Shown piece after piece: positions 26,253 to 35,018 of a stretch of 64,000 nt of DNA (position 1 is the stretch's first letter; each line of letters begins with the position of its first letter). The DNA comes from Albidovulum sediminis (GTDB lineage Bacteria > Pseudomonadota > Alphaproteobacteria > Rhodobacterales > Rhodobacteraceae), in the NCBI RefSeq assembly GCF_025380365.1, contig NZ_JAOCQF010000001.1, forward strand, positions 310,001-374,000, in the 5' to 3' direction. The position numbers and the translations under genes are program-made. Below the pieces are notes generated by a model, which did not search any database, was not told the DNA's origin, and saw nothing but the letters and a program-made list of their open reading frames with translations.

Positions 26253-27104
26253 ATGAACGGCTCGCCCCTCACACGCTTCGGTACCGGCTGGCTTCTGGTC
26301 CTGCCGTTCCTTGCGCTGGTGGTGGCGCTTTTCCTCGGCCCCATCGCCAACATCCTGTGGCTGAGCGTGACCGACCCCGAGCCGGGCCTTGGCAACTACG
26401 CCGCGCTCGTCACCTCGGACAACCTCGCCGGCATTCTCTGGACGACCATCCGCATCTGCGTAATCACCACCGCCTTCTCGGTGGTCCTCGGCTATTCCAT
26501 CGCCTACGCCATGGTCCATGTCGCACAGGGCAGCCGCAACCGGATGCTCGGCCTTCTCCTCGTCTCGTTCTGGATCTCGGTCCTGGTGCGCACGTTCAGC
26601 TGGCTCATGCTTCTCGGCCGCAAGGGGCTGGTCAACGAGACGCTTCTGGGTATCGGCCTCATCGCCCAGCCCATCGAATTCATGCGCAACGAGCTTGGCG
26701 TGCTGATCGGCATGGTGCATTACATGATCCCCTACGCCGTCCTGCCGCTTCTGGCCTCGATGCAGAACATCGACACGCGGGTGCTGGCGGCATCGCGCAG
26801 CCTGGGCGCGACCGGCACCCAGACATTCTGGCGCATCTACCTGCCGCTGACGAAACCCGGCCTCGTGGCGGCGGCGCTTCTGGTCTTCATCCTGTCGCTC
26901 GGCTTTTACGTGACGCCTGCGATCCTGGGCGGCGGCAAGGTGCTTATGGTCGCCGAATACATCTCGGTCCAGATTCTCGTGACGCTCCGCTGGGGCACGG
27001 CGGCGATGCTGGCGGCGCTGATGCTCTTCGGGGTTCTTGCCCTTCTCTTCGTCATGTCGCGCTTCATGAAGCTTTCGACCGTCTTCGGGGGGGCCAAGGC
27101 ATGA
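26253..27104 (+). CDS. ABC transporter permease (PotB type)
   Basis: A 283-residue inner-membrane permease with six helices. Its EAA-like coupling loop, AASRSLGATGTQTFWRIYLP (about 178-197), is of the PotB/spermidine class. It overlaps the next permease by ATGA at 27101-27104. It forms the importer channel with the PotC-type partner. Confidence 0.9.
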   Translation: MNGSPLTRFGTGWLLVLPFLALVVALFLGPIANILWLSVTDPEPGLGNYAALVTSDNLAGILWTTIRICVITTAFSVVLGYSIAYAMVHVAQGSRNRMLGLLLVSFWISVLVRTFSWLMLLGRKGLVNETLLGIGLIAQPIEFMRNELGVLIGMVHYMIPYAVLPLLASMQNIDTRVLAASRSLGATGTQTFWRIYLPLTKPGLVAAALLVFILSLGFYVTPAILGGGKVLMVAEYISVQILVTLRWGTAAMLAALMLFGVLALLFVMSRFMKLSTVFGGAKA

Positions 27105-27904
27105 AACCGGGCCTGCCGGCCATCCTGAACCGTTACGGGGCGTGGCTCATCCTGCTTTTCCTGGTCGCGCCGGCGCTGGTCGCCATTCCGGTTTCGCTGA
27201 CACCCAAGGGCTTTCTTTCGATGCCGAAGGGCGACTATTCCGCCAGGCATTTCGAAAAGCTCTTCACCTCCGAAGAGTGGATGTCGAGCTTCTGGCAAAG
27301 CACCGTGATCGGCCTTTCCGTCGCGGTGCTGGCAACCGCGCTCGGCACGTTCTGCGCCATCGGTCTGTGGCGGGTGGCGTCGAGATGGGGCGAGGTGGTG
27401 CGCGCCTTCCTGCTTCTTCCGCTGGTCGTGCCGCCGATCATTTCTGCAATGGCCTTCTACCGGCTGATGGTGCCCCTGGGCCTGATCGACACCTATGCCG
27501 GGCTGATCCTCGCCCACACGGTCCTGGCCGCGCCGCTGGTCCTGATCACGGTATCGGCCTCGCTCGCCGGGTTCGATCCGCGGCTTGAGCAGGCTTCGCG
27601 CAATCTGGGCGCCTCGAACTGGACGACGATGCGGCGGGTGATCCTGCCGTCGATCCGGCCGGGCGTCCTCGCAGGGGCGATCTTTGCCTTCATCGCGTCC
27701 TGGGACGAGATCGTCGTGACGCTGTTCCTGTCCAAGTTCAGCGTCTACACGCTGCCCCGTCGCATGTGGAACGGCATCCGCGAGAACACCGACCCCACGG
27801 TCGCGGCCGCCGCCGTGGTGCTGATCGCCGTCACCCTGATCTTCTTCCTCATCCAGGCGCTGAACGCGCGCCGCAGCCGCAATTCCGCTTCCGGAGAGAC
27901 CTGA
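27101..27904 (+). CDS. ABC transporter permease (PotC type)
   Basis: A 267-residue permease with six membrane helices and the coupling loop QASRNLGASNWTTMRRVILP (about 164-183); the late segment WDEIVVTLFLSKFSVYTLPRR is characteristic of PotC. Its stop overlaps the acyl-CoA dehydrogenase start (TGATG), so transport and catabolism are co-expressed. Confidence 0.9.
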   Translation: MKPGLPAILNRYGAWLILLFLVAPALVAIPVSLTPKGFLSMPKGDYSARHFEKLFTSEEWMSSFWQSTVIGLSVAVLATALGTFCAIGLWRVASRWGEVVRAFLLLPLVVPPIISAMAFYRLMVPLGLIDTYAGLILAHTVLAAPLVLITVSASLAGFDPRLEQASRNLGASNWTTMRRVILPSIRPGVLAGAIFAFIASWDEIVVTLFLSKFSVYTLPRRMWNGIRENTDPTVAAAAVVLIAVTLIFFLIQALNARRSRNSASGET

Positions 27905-29064
27905 TGACCGTAGTTCACTCGCACGAGGACGAGCTTCTGCGCGCCTCTGTCCGTGCCTTCTTCGAGCGTGAGGTGATCCCGCACGAAGACCTGGTCGACC
28001 GCCTGGGCGAAGTGCCTGAGGAGATCGGGCGCGAGATCGAGGCGAAGTCGAAGGAACTTGGCCTCTTCGCCGCCAACCTGCCGGAACGGGTCGGCGGGGG
28101 GGGGCTCAACTATACCCAGATGTCGATCATAGAGCGGGAATTCGGGCGCACCAGCCACGCGCTGCATTCCTGGGTCGCCCGGCCGACGGAACTGCTTCTG
28201 GCCTGCGAGGGCGATCAGGTCGGCACCTACCTCATGCCCTGCGTCACGGGCGAAAAGCGCGAGTTGTTCGGGCTGACCGAGCCGGGCGCGGGATCGGATG
28301 CGATGGGGATGCAGACCCGCGCGCGCAAGGACGGCGACGACTGGATCCTGGACGGGATGAAGCATTTCATCTCGGCCCCGACGATGGCCGATTTCGCCAT
28401 CGTCTTCGCCGTCACCGGCATGGACGAAACCAAGCGCGGGCCGCGCAAACGCATCACCGCCTTCCTCGTCGATCGCGACAGGCCCGGCGTGACCTTCCGT
28501 GAGGGCACCAAGTGCGTCTCGAACCGTGGCTACAAGACTTATGAGCTGATCTTCGACCGCGTGCGCCTCGGCCCCGGCCAGGTGTTGGGCGAAGAGGGCA
28601 GGGGCTTTGAACTGGCGGGCAAGTGGCTGGGCATGGGGCGGGTCTGGATCGGCGCGACCTGCTGCGGCAAGGCGGAACGGCTGATCGAGATGGCGACCGA
28701 CTGGTGCGCCACCCGCAAGCAGTTCGGCCAGCCGATCGGCCAGTTCCAGGCCACGGGCTTCCGTCTGGCCGACATGGCGATCGGGCTTCGCACCGGCGAT
28801 CTGCTGGTCGCCGACACGGTGCGCCGCGCGGACCAGGGGATCATGACCGACAGCGACGCCGCAATGGTCAAGGTCTATTGCTCCGAGATGCTGAACCGGG
28901 TCGCCGACGACACCGTGCAGATCTACGGCGGCATGGGGTTGATGGAGGAATTGCCCGTCCAGCGGATGTGGCGCGACGCGCGGATCGAACGCATCTGGGA
29001 TGGAACCTCCGAGATCCAGCGCCACATCATCACCCGCGCGATCCTGAGGCCGCTCGGAGCATGA
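27904..29064 (+). CDS. acyl-CoA dehydrogenase family protein
   Basis: A 386-residue FAD enzyme with the complete acyl-CoA dehydrogenase fold: N-terminal helices, the FAD/substrate segment ELFGLTEPGAGSDAMGMQT, and the C-terminal QIYGGMGLMEELPVQRMWRD. The usual C-terminal catalytic Glu (as in YEGT) is replaced by Asp in IWDGTSEIQ (D366), which may alter substrate or base position. It is coupled to the permease upstream and to the acyl-CoA synthetase downstream (ATGA). In the context of CaiB- and CaiD-like genes a role like crotonobetainyl-CoA reductase (CaiA) or its reverse, butyrobetainyl-CoA oxidation, is possible; a generic short-chain acyl-CoA substrate cannot be excluded. Confidence 0.88.
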   Translation: MTVVHSHEDELLRASVRAFFEREVIPHEDLVDRLGEVPEEIGREIEAKSKELGLFAANLPERVGGGGLNYTQMSIIEREFGRTSHALHSWVARPTELLLACEGDQVGTYLMPCVTGEKRELFGLTEPGAGSDAMGMQTRARKDGDDWILDGMKHFISAPTMADFAIVFAVTGMDETKRGPRKRITAFLVDRDRPGVTFREGTKCVSNRGYKTYELIFDRVRLGPGQVLGEEGRGFELAGKWLGMGRVWIGATCCGKAERLIEMATDWCATRKQFGQPIGQFQATGFRLADMAIGLRTGDLLVADTVRRADQGIMTDSDAAMVKVYCSEMLNRVADDTVQIYGGMGLMEELPVQRMWRDARIERIWDGTSEIQRHIITRAILRPLGA

Positions 29065-31160
29065 CGCCCGCCCGCCGTGCCAACCTGACCCGGCTCCTGT
29101 CGCCGCGCCACATCGCCTTCGTCGGCGGGCGTGACGCCGAGGTCGCGATCGGAGAGGCCGAACGGCGCGGCTTTCGCGGCGCTATCTGGGCGGTCAATCC
29201 CCGGCGCGACGCGCTTGGCGGCCATCCCTGCTTCCGCAGCCTCGCCGACCTGCCGGAGGCACCGGACGCGGTCTTTCTGGCCGTGCCCGCACCCGCTGCG
29301 GTGGAGGCCGTGGCCGAACTTGCCCGGATGGGCGCGGGCGGCATCGTCTGCTACACCGCCGGCTTCCGCGAGGCCGGCGCGACGGGGGCAGAGCTGGAAC
29401 GCCGCCTGATCGAGGCGACCGGCGACATGGCCCTGATCGGGCCCAACTGCTACGGCATGATCAACTACCTCGACGGCGCGGCGCTCTGGCCCTTTGCCCA
29501 TGGCGGCACCTGCCCCGGCTGGGGCGCGGCGATCATCACCCAGTCGGGGATGCTTTCTTCCGACATCACCATGGCCCAGCGGTCGCTGCCGCTGACGCAC
29601 ATGATTTCGGGCGGCAATCAATCGGTCCTGACGATCGAGGATTTCATCGACCACCTTGCCGACCATCCCGCCGTCCGCGCCATCGGCGTTCACATCGAAG
29701 GCCTGCGCGACGTGCGCAGCTTCGAGGCCGCCTGCCTGAAGGCGCTGGACCGGGGGGTGCCGGTGGTCGCGCTCAAGACCGGGTCATCGCGGATCGGCGC
29801 ACGCCTGACCGTCAGCCACACCGGCTCGCTTTCAGGCGCCGACGATCTGCACAACGCGCTGTTCGACCGTTCCGGGGTGATCCGGGTCAAGAACCCGTCG
29901 GAACTTCTTGAAACGTTGAAGTTTATCTGCGTCTCTGGTGCGCCCGCCGGCCCCCGGGTCGCCGGCTTCACCTGTTCGGGCGGCGGGGCGACCATGCTGG
30001 CCGACCACGCCGAGATCATCGGGCTCGACTTTCCCGCCTTCGACGCACCCGCGCAGGCCGAACTGGCCGGGATGCTGCCCCCTATCGCGACCGTGTCGAA
30101 CCCGCTCGACTACACCACGCCGATCTGGGGCCAGCCCGGGATCACCGGCCCGGTCTTCGAACGCGCCATCGCCCTTGCGAAGGCCGATGCGGCGGTTCTG
30201 GTGCAGGATTACCCGGCGGCCGGGCTGGATGAGTCGAAGGTCTATTACCTGAACGACGCCTTCGCCTTTTGCGCGGCCGCCCGGCGCCACGGCATCCCGG
30301 CCGCGATCTGCGCGACGCTGCCGGAAAACCTGGACGCCGAGACGCGCGACATGCTGATCGCGCGCGCCGTCGCCCCGATGCAGGGCATTGACGAGACGCT
30401 GAACGCGATCGCGGCTGCTGCCAGGTGGTCGGCGATGCGTGCCCGGCTCTCTGCTGACCGGCCGCAGCCGCTCTTGCCGGCTGTCCCCCGAAACGATGTC
30501 CGGATGATCGAGGAGGCGGAAGGCAAGCAGTGGCTCAGCGCGCTTGGCCTCGCGGTGCCCGAGGGGCGCGTCGTGGCGGGCGAGGCGGCCCCCATCGCTG
30601 CTGCCGAGGTCGGATTTCCGGTCGTGCTGAAGATGATGGGGCCACGGCTGGCCCACAAGTCAGAGGCCGGCGCGGTAGCCGTCGGGTTGGTCGACGCCGC
30701 AGGTGTTGCCCGGGCCGTCGCCGACATGCGCGCAGCCGTCGCCGCCCGCGACCCTGCCGCGCTGACCGACCGCTTCCTCGTCGAGGAAATGGCGGAAAGG
30801 CCCGTCGCCGAACTGATCCTTTCGGTGCGTTCCGATCCGCAGTTCGGGCTGGCTCTGACGCTGGGATCGGGGGGCGTTCTGGCCGAACTGATCGGCGACA
30901 GCGCGACACTGCTCCTGCCCGCGACCGCGTTTGAGGTCGAGTCCGCGCTGCGCGGTCTGAAGGTGGCGCATCTTCTAGGCGGCTACCGGGGCGCGAAAGC
31001 GGTCGACATCGCAGGCCTCGCCGCCCGGATCGCCGGTTTCGCCGAAGCCGTCGCGGCGCGTGCCGACGTGCTGGCGGAGGTGGAGATCAATCCCTTGTTC
31101 GTCTACGATAAGGGCGGTGTCGCCGTCGACGTGCTGATCCATGAATGGGCCGCGACATGA
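29061..31160 (+). CDS. ADP-forming acyl-CoA synthetase (acetate--CoA ligase family)
   Basis: A 699-residue NDP-forming acyl-CoA synthetase with fused alpha and beta parts. The N-terminal CoA-binding Rossmann domain (about 10-130) and succinyl-CoA-synthetase-like flavodoxin domains (about 140-450) carry IITQSGMLSSD and the phosphohistidine region TVSHTGSLSG. The C-terminal ATP-grasp domain (about 475-695) includes GFPVVLKMMGPRLAHKSEAGAV and EVEINPLFV. It makes an acyl-CoA from a carboxylic acid with ATP. ATGA overlaps join it to the dehydrogenase and to the serine hydrolase, so it probably activates the pathway's carboxylate substrate. Confidence 0.9.
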   Translation: MTPARRANLTRLLSPRHIAFVGGRDAEVAIGEAERRGFRGAIWAVNPRRDALGGHPCFRSLADLPEAPDAVFLAVPAPAAVEAVAELARMGAGGIVCYTAGFREAGATGAELERRLIEATGDMALIGPNCYGMINYLDGAALWPFAHGGTCPGWGAAIITQSGMLSSDITMAQRSLPLTHMISGGNQSVLTIEDFIDHLADHPAVRAIGVHIEGLRDVRSFEAACLKALDRGVPVVALKTGSSRIGARLTVSHTGSLSGADDLHNALFDRSGVIRVKNPSELLETLKFICVSGAPAGPRVAGFTCSGGGATMLADHAEIIGLDFPAFDAPAQAELAGMLPPIATVSNPLDYTTPIWGQPGITGPVFERAIALAKADAAVLVQDYPAAGLDESKVYYLNDAFAFCAAARRHGIPAAICATLPENLDAETRDMLIARAVAPMQGIDETLNAIAAAARWSAMRARLSADRPQPLLPAVPRNDVRMIEEAEGKQWLSALGLAVPEGRVVAGEAAPIAAAEVGFPVVLKMMGPRLAHKSEAGAVAVGLVDAAGVARAVADMRAAVAARDPAALTDRFLVEEMAERPVAELILSVRSDPQFGLALTLGSGGVLAELIGDSATLLLPATAFEVESALRGLKVAHLLGGYRGAKAVDIAGLAARIAGFAEAVAARADVLAEVEINPLFVYDKGGVAVDVLIHEWAAT

Positions 31161-32296
31161 CGGGGTTGCCCAGCATTCCCAACCCGGACCTCACGGTTGG
31201 CAAGGACAACAAGCAGGGCTGGAACCAGCCCGACCGGCGCCGCGAGGGGTTTCACAACGGCCATGCCCGCTGGCGGCGCATGCTGATGATCCGCGCGCGC
31301 CGCATTCTCTCCCTTCGCGACACCCCCGATCCCCGCCTGTCGGCCGCGGTCGAGGCAACCGGCCTGACCCGCAATCCCGCCTTTTCTGCGCTGGTCGTGG
31401 CCGAGGGCGACCGTGTCCTGCACTCTTCCCATGCCGGTGACTTCGGTCCGGACCGGCCGCATTCGATCCAGTCGGTCACCAAGCTGCACGCCCATCTCAT
31501 CCTTGGTGAACTTGTCGCTTCCGGTCGGATCGACCCCGACCTGCCGGTGGTCCGCTACCTGCCCTGGATCGGTTCCGGCTATGCGGCGGCGTCCGTGCAG
31601 GATGTTCTCGACATGAACGTGGAGAACGACTTCACCGAGGATTACGACGACCCGCAGTCAGGATGCTACGCCGAGGAGGAGGCGCTGGGATGGCGGCTTC
31701 CGCCGGACGGCCGGGCCGAGATCACCTTGCGGGATTTCGTCGCCGGCCTGACCGGCGGCGACCTCGTGAACCGGACGGGGCACGCGCTTTACAAGTCGGC
31801 CAATACCGATGTCCTCACCCTCATCGCGGCGGCGGTCGGCGATCAGCCTCCGCTGGCACGGTTGCAGGCCATCGCGGACGCGGCGGGATACGAGGGCGGG
31901 TTTCACATCTCGCTCAGCCCCGACCTTCTGCCGGCCCTGTCGGGCGGCGCCTGCCTGTCGGCCCGCGATCTGGCCCGTTTCGGCCTGCTGCTGGCCCGCC
32001 GCGGCGGTGCGGTCAGCGGCGCCGATGTCGGCGACCGGATGTTTCTGGAGCGATCGCTGCACCGGCCGGCGCCGATCCTCGGCGCGACGCGCGGCTGGGT
32101 CCGCTACTCGAACCAGTTGATGACCGATGGCAAATGGGTCGGCCACGCCGGCTACGGCGGCCAGTTCCTGATGGCGGACATGGAGACCGGGCGCGTCGCC
32201 GCCTTCCTCAGCGTCCTCGAGAACGACTCGGGCTACGATGACGCCTACATGGCCCATGTCATCCGAAGCCTTGAGGGTGTTCTCTCGACGCGCTGA
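31157..32296 (+). CDS. serine hydrolase, beta-lactamase fold
   Basis: A 379-residue protein of the class C beta-lactamase/esterase/6-aminohexanoate-dimer-hydrolase family. The nucleophile motif SxxK is SVTK in HSIQSVTKLHAH, the Tyr motif is YKSAN, and a late GHAGYGG segment plays the KTG role. There is no signal peptide, so it should be cytoplasmic, unlike true beta-lactamases. The start at 31157 overlaps the synthetase stop (ATGA); another ATG is four codons upstream. It is the last gene of the rightward operon that starts with BKACE. Hydrolysis of an amide or ester intermediate is the likely role; the substrate is not known. Confidence 0.82.
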   Translation: MTGLPSIPNPDLTVGKDNKQGWNQPDRRREGFHNGHARWRRMLMIRARRILSLRDTPDPRLSAAVEATGLTRNPAFSALVVAEGDRVLHSSHAGDFGPDRPHSIQSVTKLHAHLILGELVASGRIDPDLPVVRYLPWIGSGYAAASVQDVLDMNVENDFTEDYDDPQSGCYAEEEALGWRLPPDGRAEITLRDFVAGLTGGDLVNRTGHALYKSANTDVLTLIAAAVGDQPPLARLQAIADAAGYEGGFHISLSPDLLPALSGGACLSARDLARFGLLLARRGGAVSGADVGDRMFLERSLHRPAPILGATRGWVRYSNQLMTDGKWVGHAGYGGQFLMADMETGRVAAFLSVLENDSGYDDAYMAHVIRSLEGVLSTR

Positions 32297-32319
32297 GGTG
32301 ATGCGGTGTGCGGGGCCAC

Positions 32320-32928
32320 CTAGACGCCGGCGGGGTTCTCGATGTCGCGCCCCATCGCGGCAAGGTCGGAATAGCGGTCGCCGATGCGGTGGTGCGGCCG
32401 CCCGCGGGTGGCGGCACCCAGCGCCACGACAAGTTCGTCGTGCCCCGGCGCGTCGGGGATCGCGAACTGCACGGTCAGGTAGTGCGACCGCCGCCCGCTG
32501 TCGTGCTTGTCCATCAGCGGCACCTGGATCTGCGTGTTCGCCGGCCCGCGCGTGTTGGTGAAGCCGAGATAGGTCTTGGCTCCGACGGCCTCGCGGTAGA
32601 AGTTGCCGAAAAGCAGGGTGTGGATCAGCGCCGAGCCATGTTCCAGCTCGCAATCGGTACCGCAGAGGGCGGCCTTGCCATAGGCCTCGATCGCGTCGCC
32701 CGATCCCGCCAGGGCGATCAGCCGGTCGGTCAGCATCTTGCCGAGCGGCGGCGCCATGCGCTTGATCTCGGGCGAGAGATCCTCGACGAAGCCTTTTCCG
32801 TGCCAGGGGTTCCTGACCACGGCGGCGACCCCGATCATCCGCAGCACCGGCGCGACGGTGCGGCCGCCGTCCTGGTGGATGTCTTCGTCATAAGTCACGA
32901 CCTTGCGTAATTCCGGCAGCATCATCAT
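32320..32928 (-). CDS. amino acid synthesis family protein (DUF1185)
   Basis: A roughly 200-residue member of the AA_synth/DUF1185 family: it begins MMMLPELRKVVTYDEDIHQDGGR, then has VVRNPWHGKGFVEDLSP and a C-terminal HDELVVALGAATRGRPHHRIGDR. The biochemical role of this family is unknown despite its name; members recur next to flavin monooxygenases and amidohydrolases. Three adjacent ATG codons (32928, 32925, 32922) make the exact start uncertain; GAGGGAG abuts the first. It is the last gene of the leftward RidA operon, a few bases after the CoA-transferase fusion, and converges on the serine hydrolase gene. Confidence 0.82.
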   Translation of the reverse strand: MMMLPELRKVVTYDEDIHQDGGRTVAPVLRMIGVAAVVRNPWHGKGFVEDLSPEIKRMAPPLGKMLTDRLIALAGSGDAIEAYGKAALCGTDCELEHGSALIHTLLFGNFYREAVGAKTYLGFTNTRGPANTQIQVPLMDKHDSGRRSHYLTVQFAIPDAPGHDELVVALGAATRGRPHHRIGDRYSDLAAMGRDIENPAGV

Positions 32929-32933
32929 CTCCC

Positions 32934-35018
32934 TCAACTCTCCGTCACGCGACGGACTTTTCCCGTGATTTCATTGCCCTGATAGATGCCGAACGATCCA
33001 TGCCGGAATTCCCCGGCATAGCGTTCCAGCATCGCGCGTTCGGCGGTGCTGGCGACCCGGTCCCAGGGCAGGGCGTCGAGCGGCAGGTAGACCATACCTT
33101 TCGGCGCCGCCCCTTCGACCTGGCCGTGGTAGAAGATTCCGGTGGTACCGGTCTCGCGGTCCTCATAGACCGCATAGAGGAACTCGACCTCGGGCGTCAG
33201 CCCCTCGGCCGACAGTCCGGCGCGAAGGGTGTCAAGGCTCGGCTTCGCCCCGCGTGCGACCGGGACGGACAGGGCGCCGTTCGGCCCTTCGCACAGGAGC
33301 AGGCGGCCCCGGTTGTTCAGGACCGCGCCGATCCGGGTGGCGCCCGCCGCGGCGACGGCAGAGACAAGCCGATCCTCAAGCCCGATGGAGAAATAGTTGC
33401 CCCGGAAGTAGCCCAGCGGATCGCCGTCGGCGGTGGCGAAGTCGAGGACGCGCCCGATCAGCACGACGTGGTCGCCGGCGTCGACCAGCCTTTCACGCGC
33501 GCAGGCGAAATGCGCCAGCGCGCCGTCGATCAGCGGTACGTCCTGCGCGCCGGGTCTCCAGGCGCACTGGTCGAACTTGTCCGGCGCCCGGCTGGCAAAA
33601 AGGCCCGATATGGCCTTCTGATGCTCCGCGAGCACGTTCACCGCGAAATGCTCGGCGCCCATGAAGGTGGCAAAGCTGTGCGCCGTCTTGGCCAGGCACA
33701 CGAGCAGCAGCGGCGGGTCGAGCGAGACCGAGGTGAAGGAATTCGCGGTAAATCCGCGCGGCGTGCCGTCGGCTTGCCGGGTGGTCAGCACCGTGACCCC
33801 CGTGGCAAAGGCGCCGAAGGCGTTGCGCAGCGCCCGGGCATCGAGGGCTGGCGCCGTGGCGGTGCCCAGAATCTCAGGGTTGCTTTGCCCCAAGCGCTCG
33901 GGCGGTGCGTAGTCCGGCGCGGGATGGGCGGAGAACCTGACCGGATTGCCCGCGACCCGCCAGGGCCTCCGGCCCGGTTCGGCATGGGGCACCGTCGCGA
34001 TCATGCCGCGCGCCGCCACATGCGGATCGGCGACGATGTCGGCCACGGTGTTCACCGGGCCGAAGGGCACCAGGCCGCCGAGAATGCCGGCAAGCTCGAC
34101 CTTGGTCCGCGCCGCGGTCCAGTCGGACACGATGGCATTGATGCTGGTCGCGTTGGCCCGCCGCGCCGCACGGGTGGCGTAGCGCGGGTCGCTGCCCAGC
34201 TCAGCCCGGCCCATCGCGGTGGCCAGCCTGACCCAGAACGCATCGTCGACGATGCCCAGTGCCACATGCCCGTCCCGGGCCGCGAAGATGCCGAAGGGCG
34301 CCAGCAGCGGATGGCCATTGCCCTCGGGTCCCGGCACGATGCCCTCGAAGTCGTACAGATAGAGCGCGCGTTCACAAAGCGAGACCATGGCATCGTACAT
34401 GGCGACATCGACGAACTGGCCGCGCCCGGTCGCCTCGGCCTCGCGCAGCGCCGCGAGGATGGCGAAGGCCATCAGCGATCCGGCGAAGACGTCGCCGATG
34501 CCGGGGCCGACCTTTGTCGGCGTCCGCGCATCCGGCCCGGTCAGCGCGACAAGCCCGCCCATCGCCTGCGCCACCACGTCGTAGGCCGGCCAGTCCCGAT
34601 AGGGGCTTTCGCCCGATCGCGGATCGCCGAAGCCCCGGATTGCCGCATAGACGAGGCGCGGGTTCACCTCGGCCAGGCTTTCGCAGGACAGCCCCAGCCG
34701 GTCCATCACGCCGGGGCGGAAGTTTTCCACCACGACATCGGCGGTGGCGGCCAGGGCGCGGAAGGCCGCCTTGCCGGCCTCGGTCTTCAGATCGATCTGC
34801 ACGCTTCTCTTCGACCGGTTCAGGCTGACGAAATAGCCCGCCCAGTCGTGGTCGGGGTCGTCGTCCCGGAAGGGGCCGTTCTGGCGGCTGGTGTCGCCGA
34901 AGCGGTCCTCGATCTTGATCACCTCGGCGCCGTGATCGGCCAGCATCATCGTGCAATAAGGCCCCGACAGCATGCGGGACAGGTCCAGAACGCGAATGCC
35001 TTTCAGGATGCCGGTCAT
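32934..35018 (-). CDS. CaiB-type CoA-transferase fused to a flavin reductase
   Basis: One 694-residue reading frame with three parts. Residues 1-388 form a class III CoA-transferase (CaiB/BaiF): it begins GIRVLDLSRMLSGPYCTMML and has catalytic Asp176 in GPGIGDVFAG. Residues about 395-550 form an FMN-dependent flavin reductase of the RutF/DIM6-NTAB type (AFGAFATGVTVLTT, then NSFTSVSLDPPLLLVCL and AVNVLAEHQ). Residues about 556-694 form a C-terminal module with a Nudix-like opening (GAVLNNRGRLLLCEGPNG). The two activities are normally separate proteins. The reductase could supply reduced FMN to the LLM monooxygenase at 40101-41135. ATGA overlap joins it to the hydrolase gene upstream. No frameshift is visible; the fusion is continuous in the raw sequence. 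Confidence 0.88.
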   Translation of the reverse strand: MTGILKGIRVLDLSRMLSGPYCTMMLADHGAEVIKIEDRFGDTSRQNGPFRDDDPDHDWAGYFVSLNRSKRSVQIDLKTEAGKAAFRALAATADVVVENFRPGVMDRLGLSCESLAEVNPRLVYAAIRGFGDPRSGESPYRDWPAYDVVAQAMGGLVALTGPDARTPTKVGPGIGDVFAGSLMAFAILAALREAEATGRGQFVDVAMYDAMVSLCERALYLYDFEGIVPGPEGNGHPLLAPFGIFAARDGHVALGIVDDAFWVRLATAMGRAELGSDPRYATRAARRANATSINAIVSDWTAARTKVELAGILGGLVPFGPVNTVADIVADPHVAARGMIATVPHAEPGRRPWRVAGNPVRFSAHPAPDYAPPERLGQSNPEILGTATAPALDARALRNAFGAFATGVTVLTTRQADGTPRGFTANSFTSVSLDPPLLLVCLAKTAHSFATFMGAEHFAVNVLAEHQKAISGLFASRAPDKFDQCAWRPGAQDVPLIDGALAHFACARERLVDAGDHVVLIGRVLDFATADGDPLGYFRGNYFSIGLEDRLVSAVAAAGATRIGAVLNNRGRLLLCEGPNGALSVPVARGAKPSLDTLRAGLSAEGLTPEVEFLYAVYEDRETGTTGIFYHGQVEGAAPKGMVYLPLDALPWDRVASTAERAMLERYAGEFRHGSFGIYQGNEITGKVRRVTES

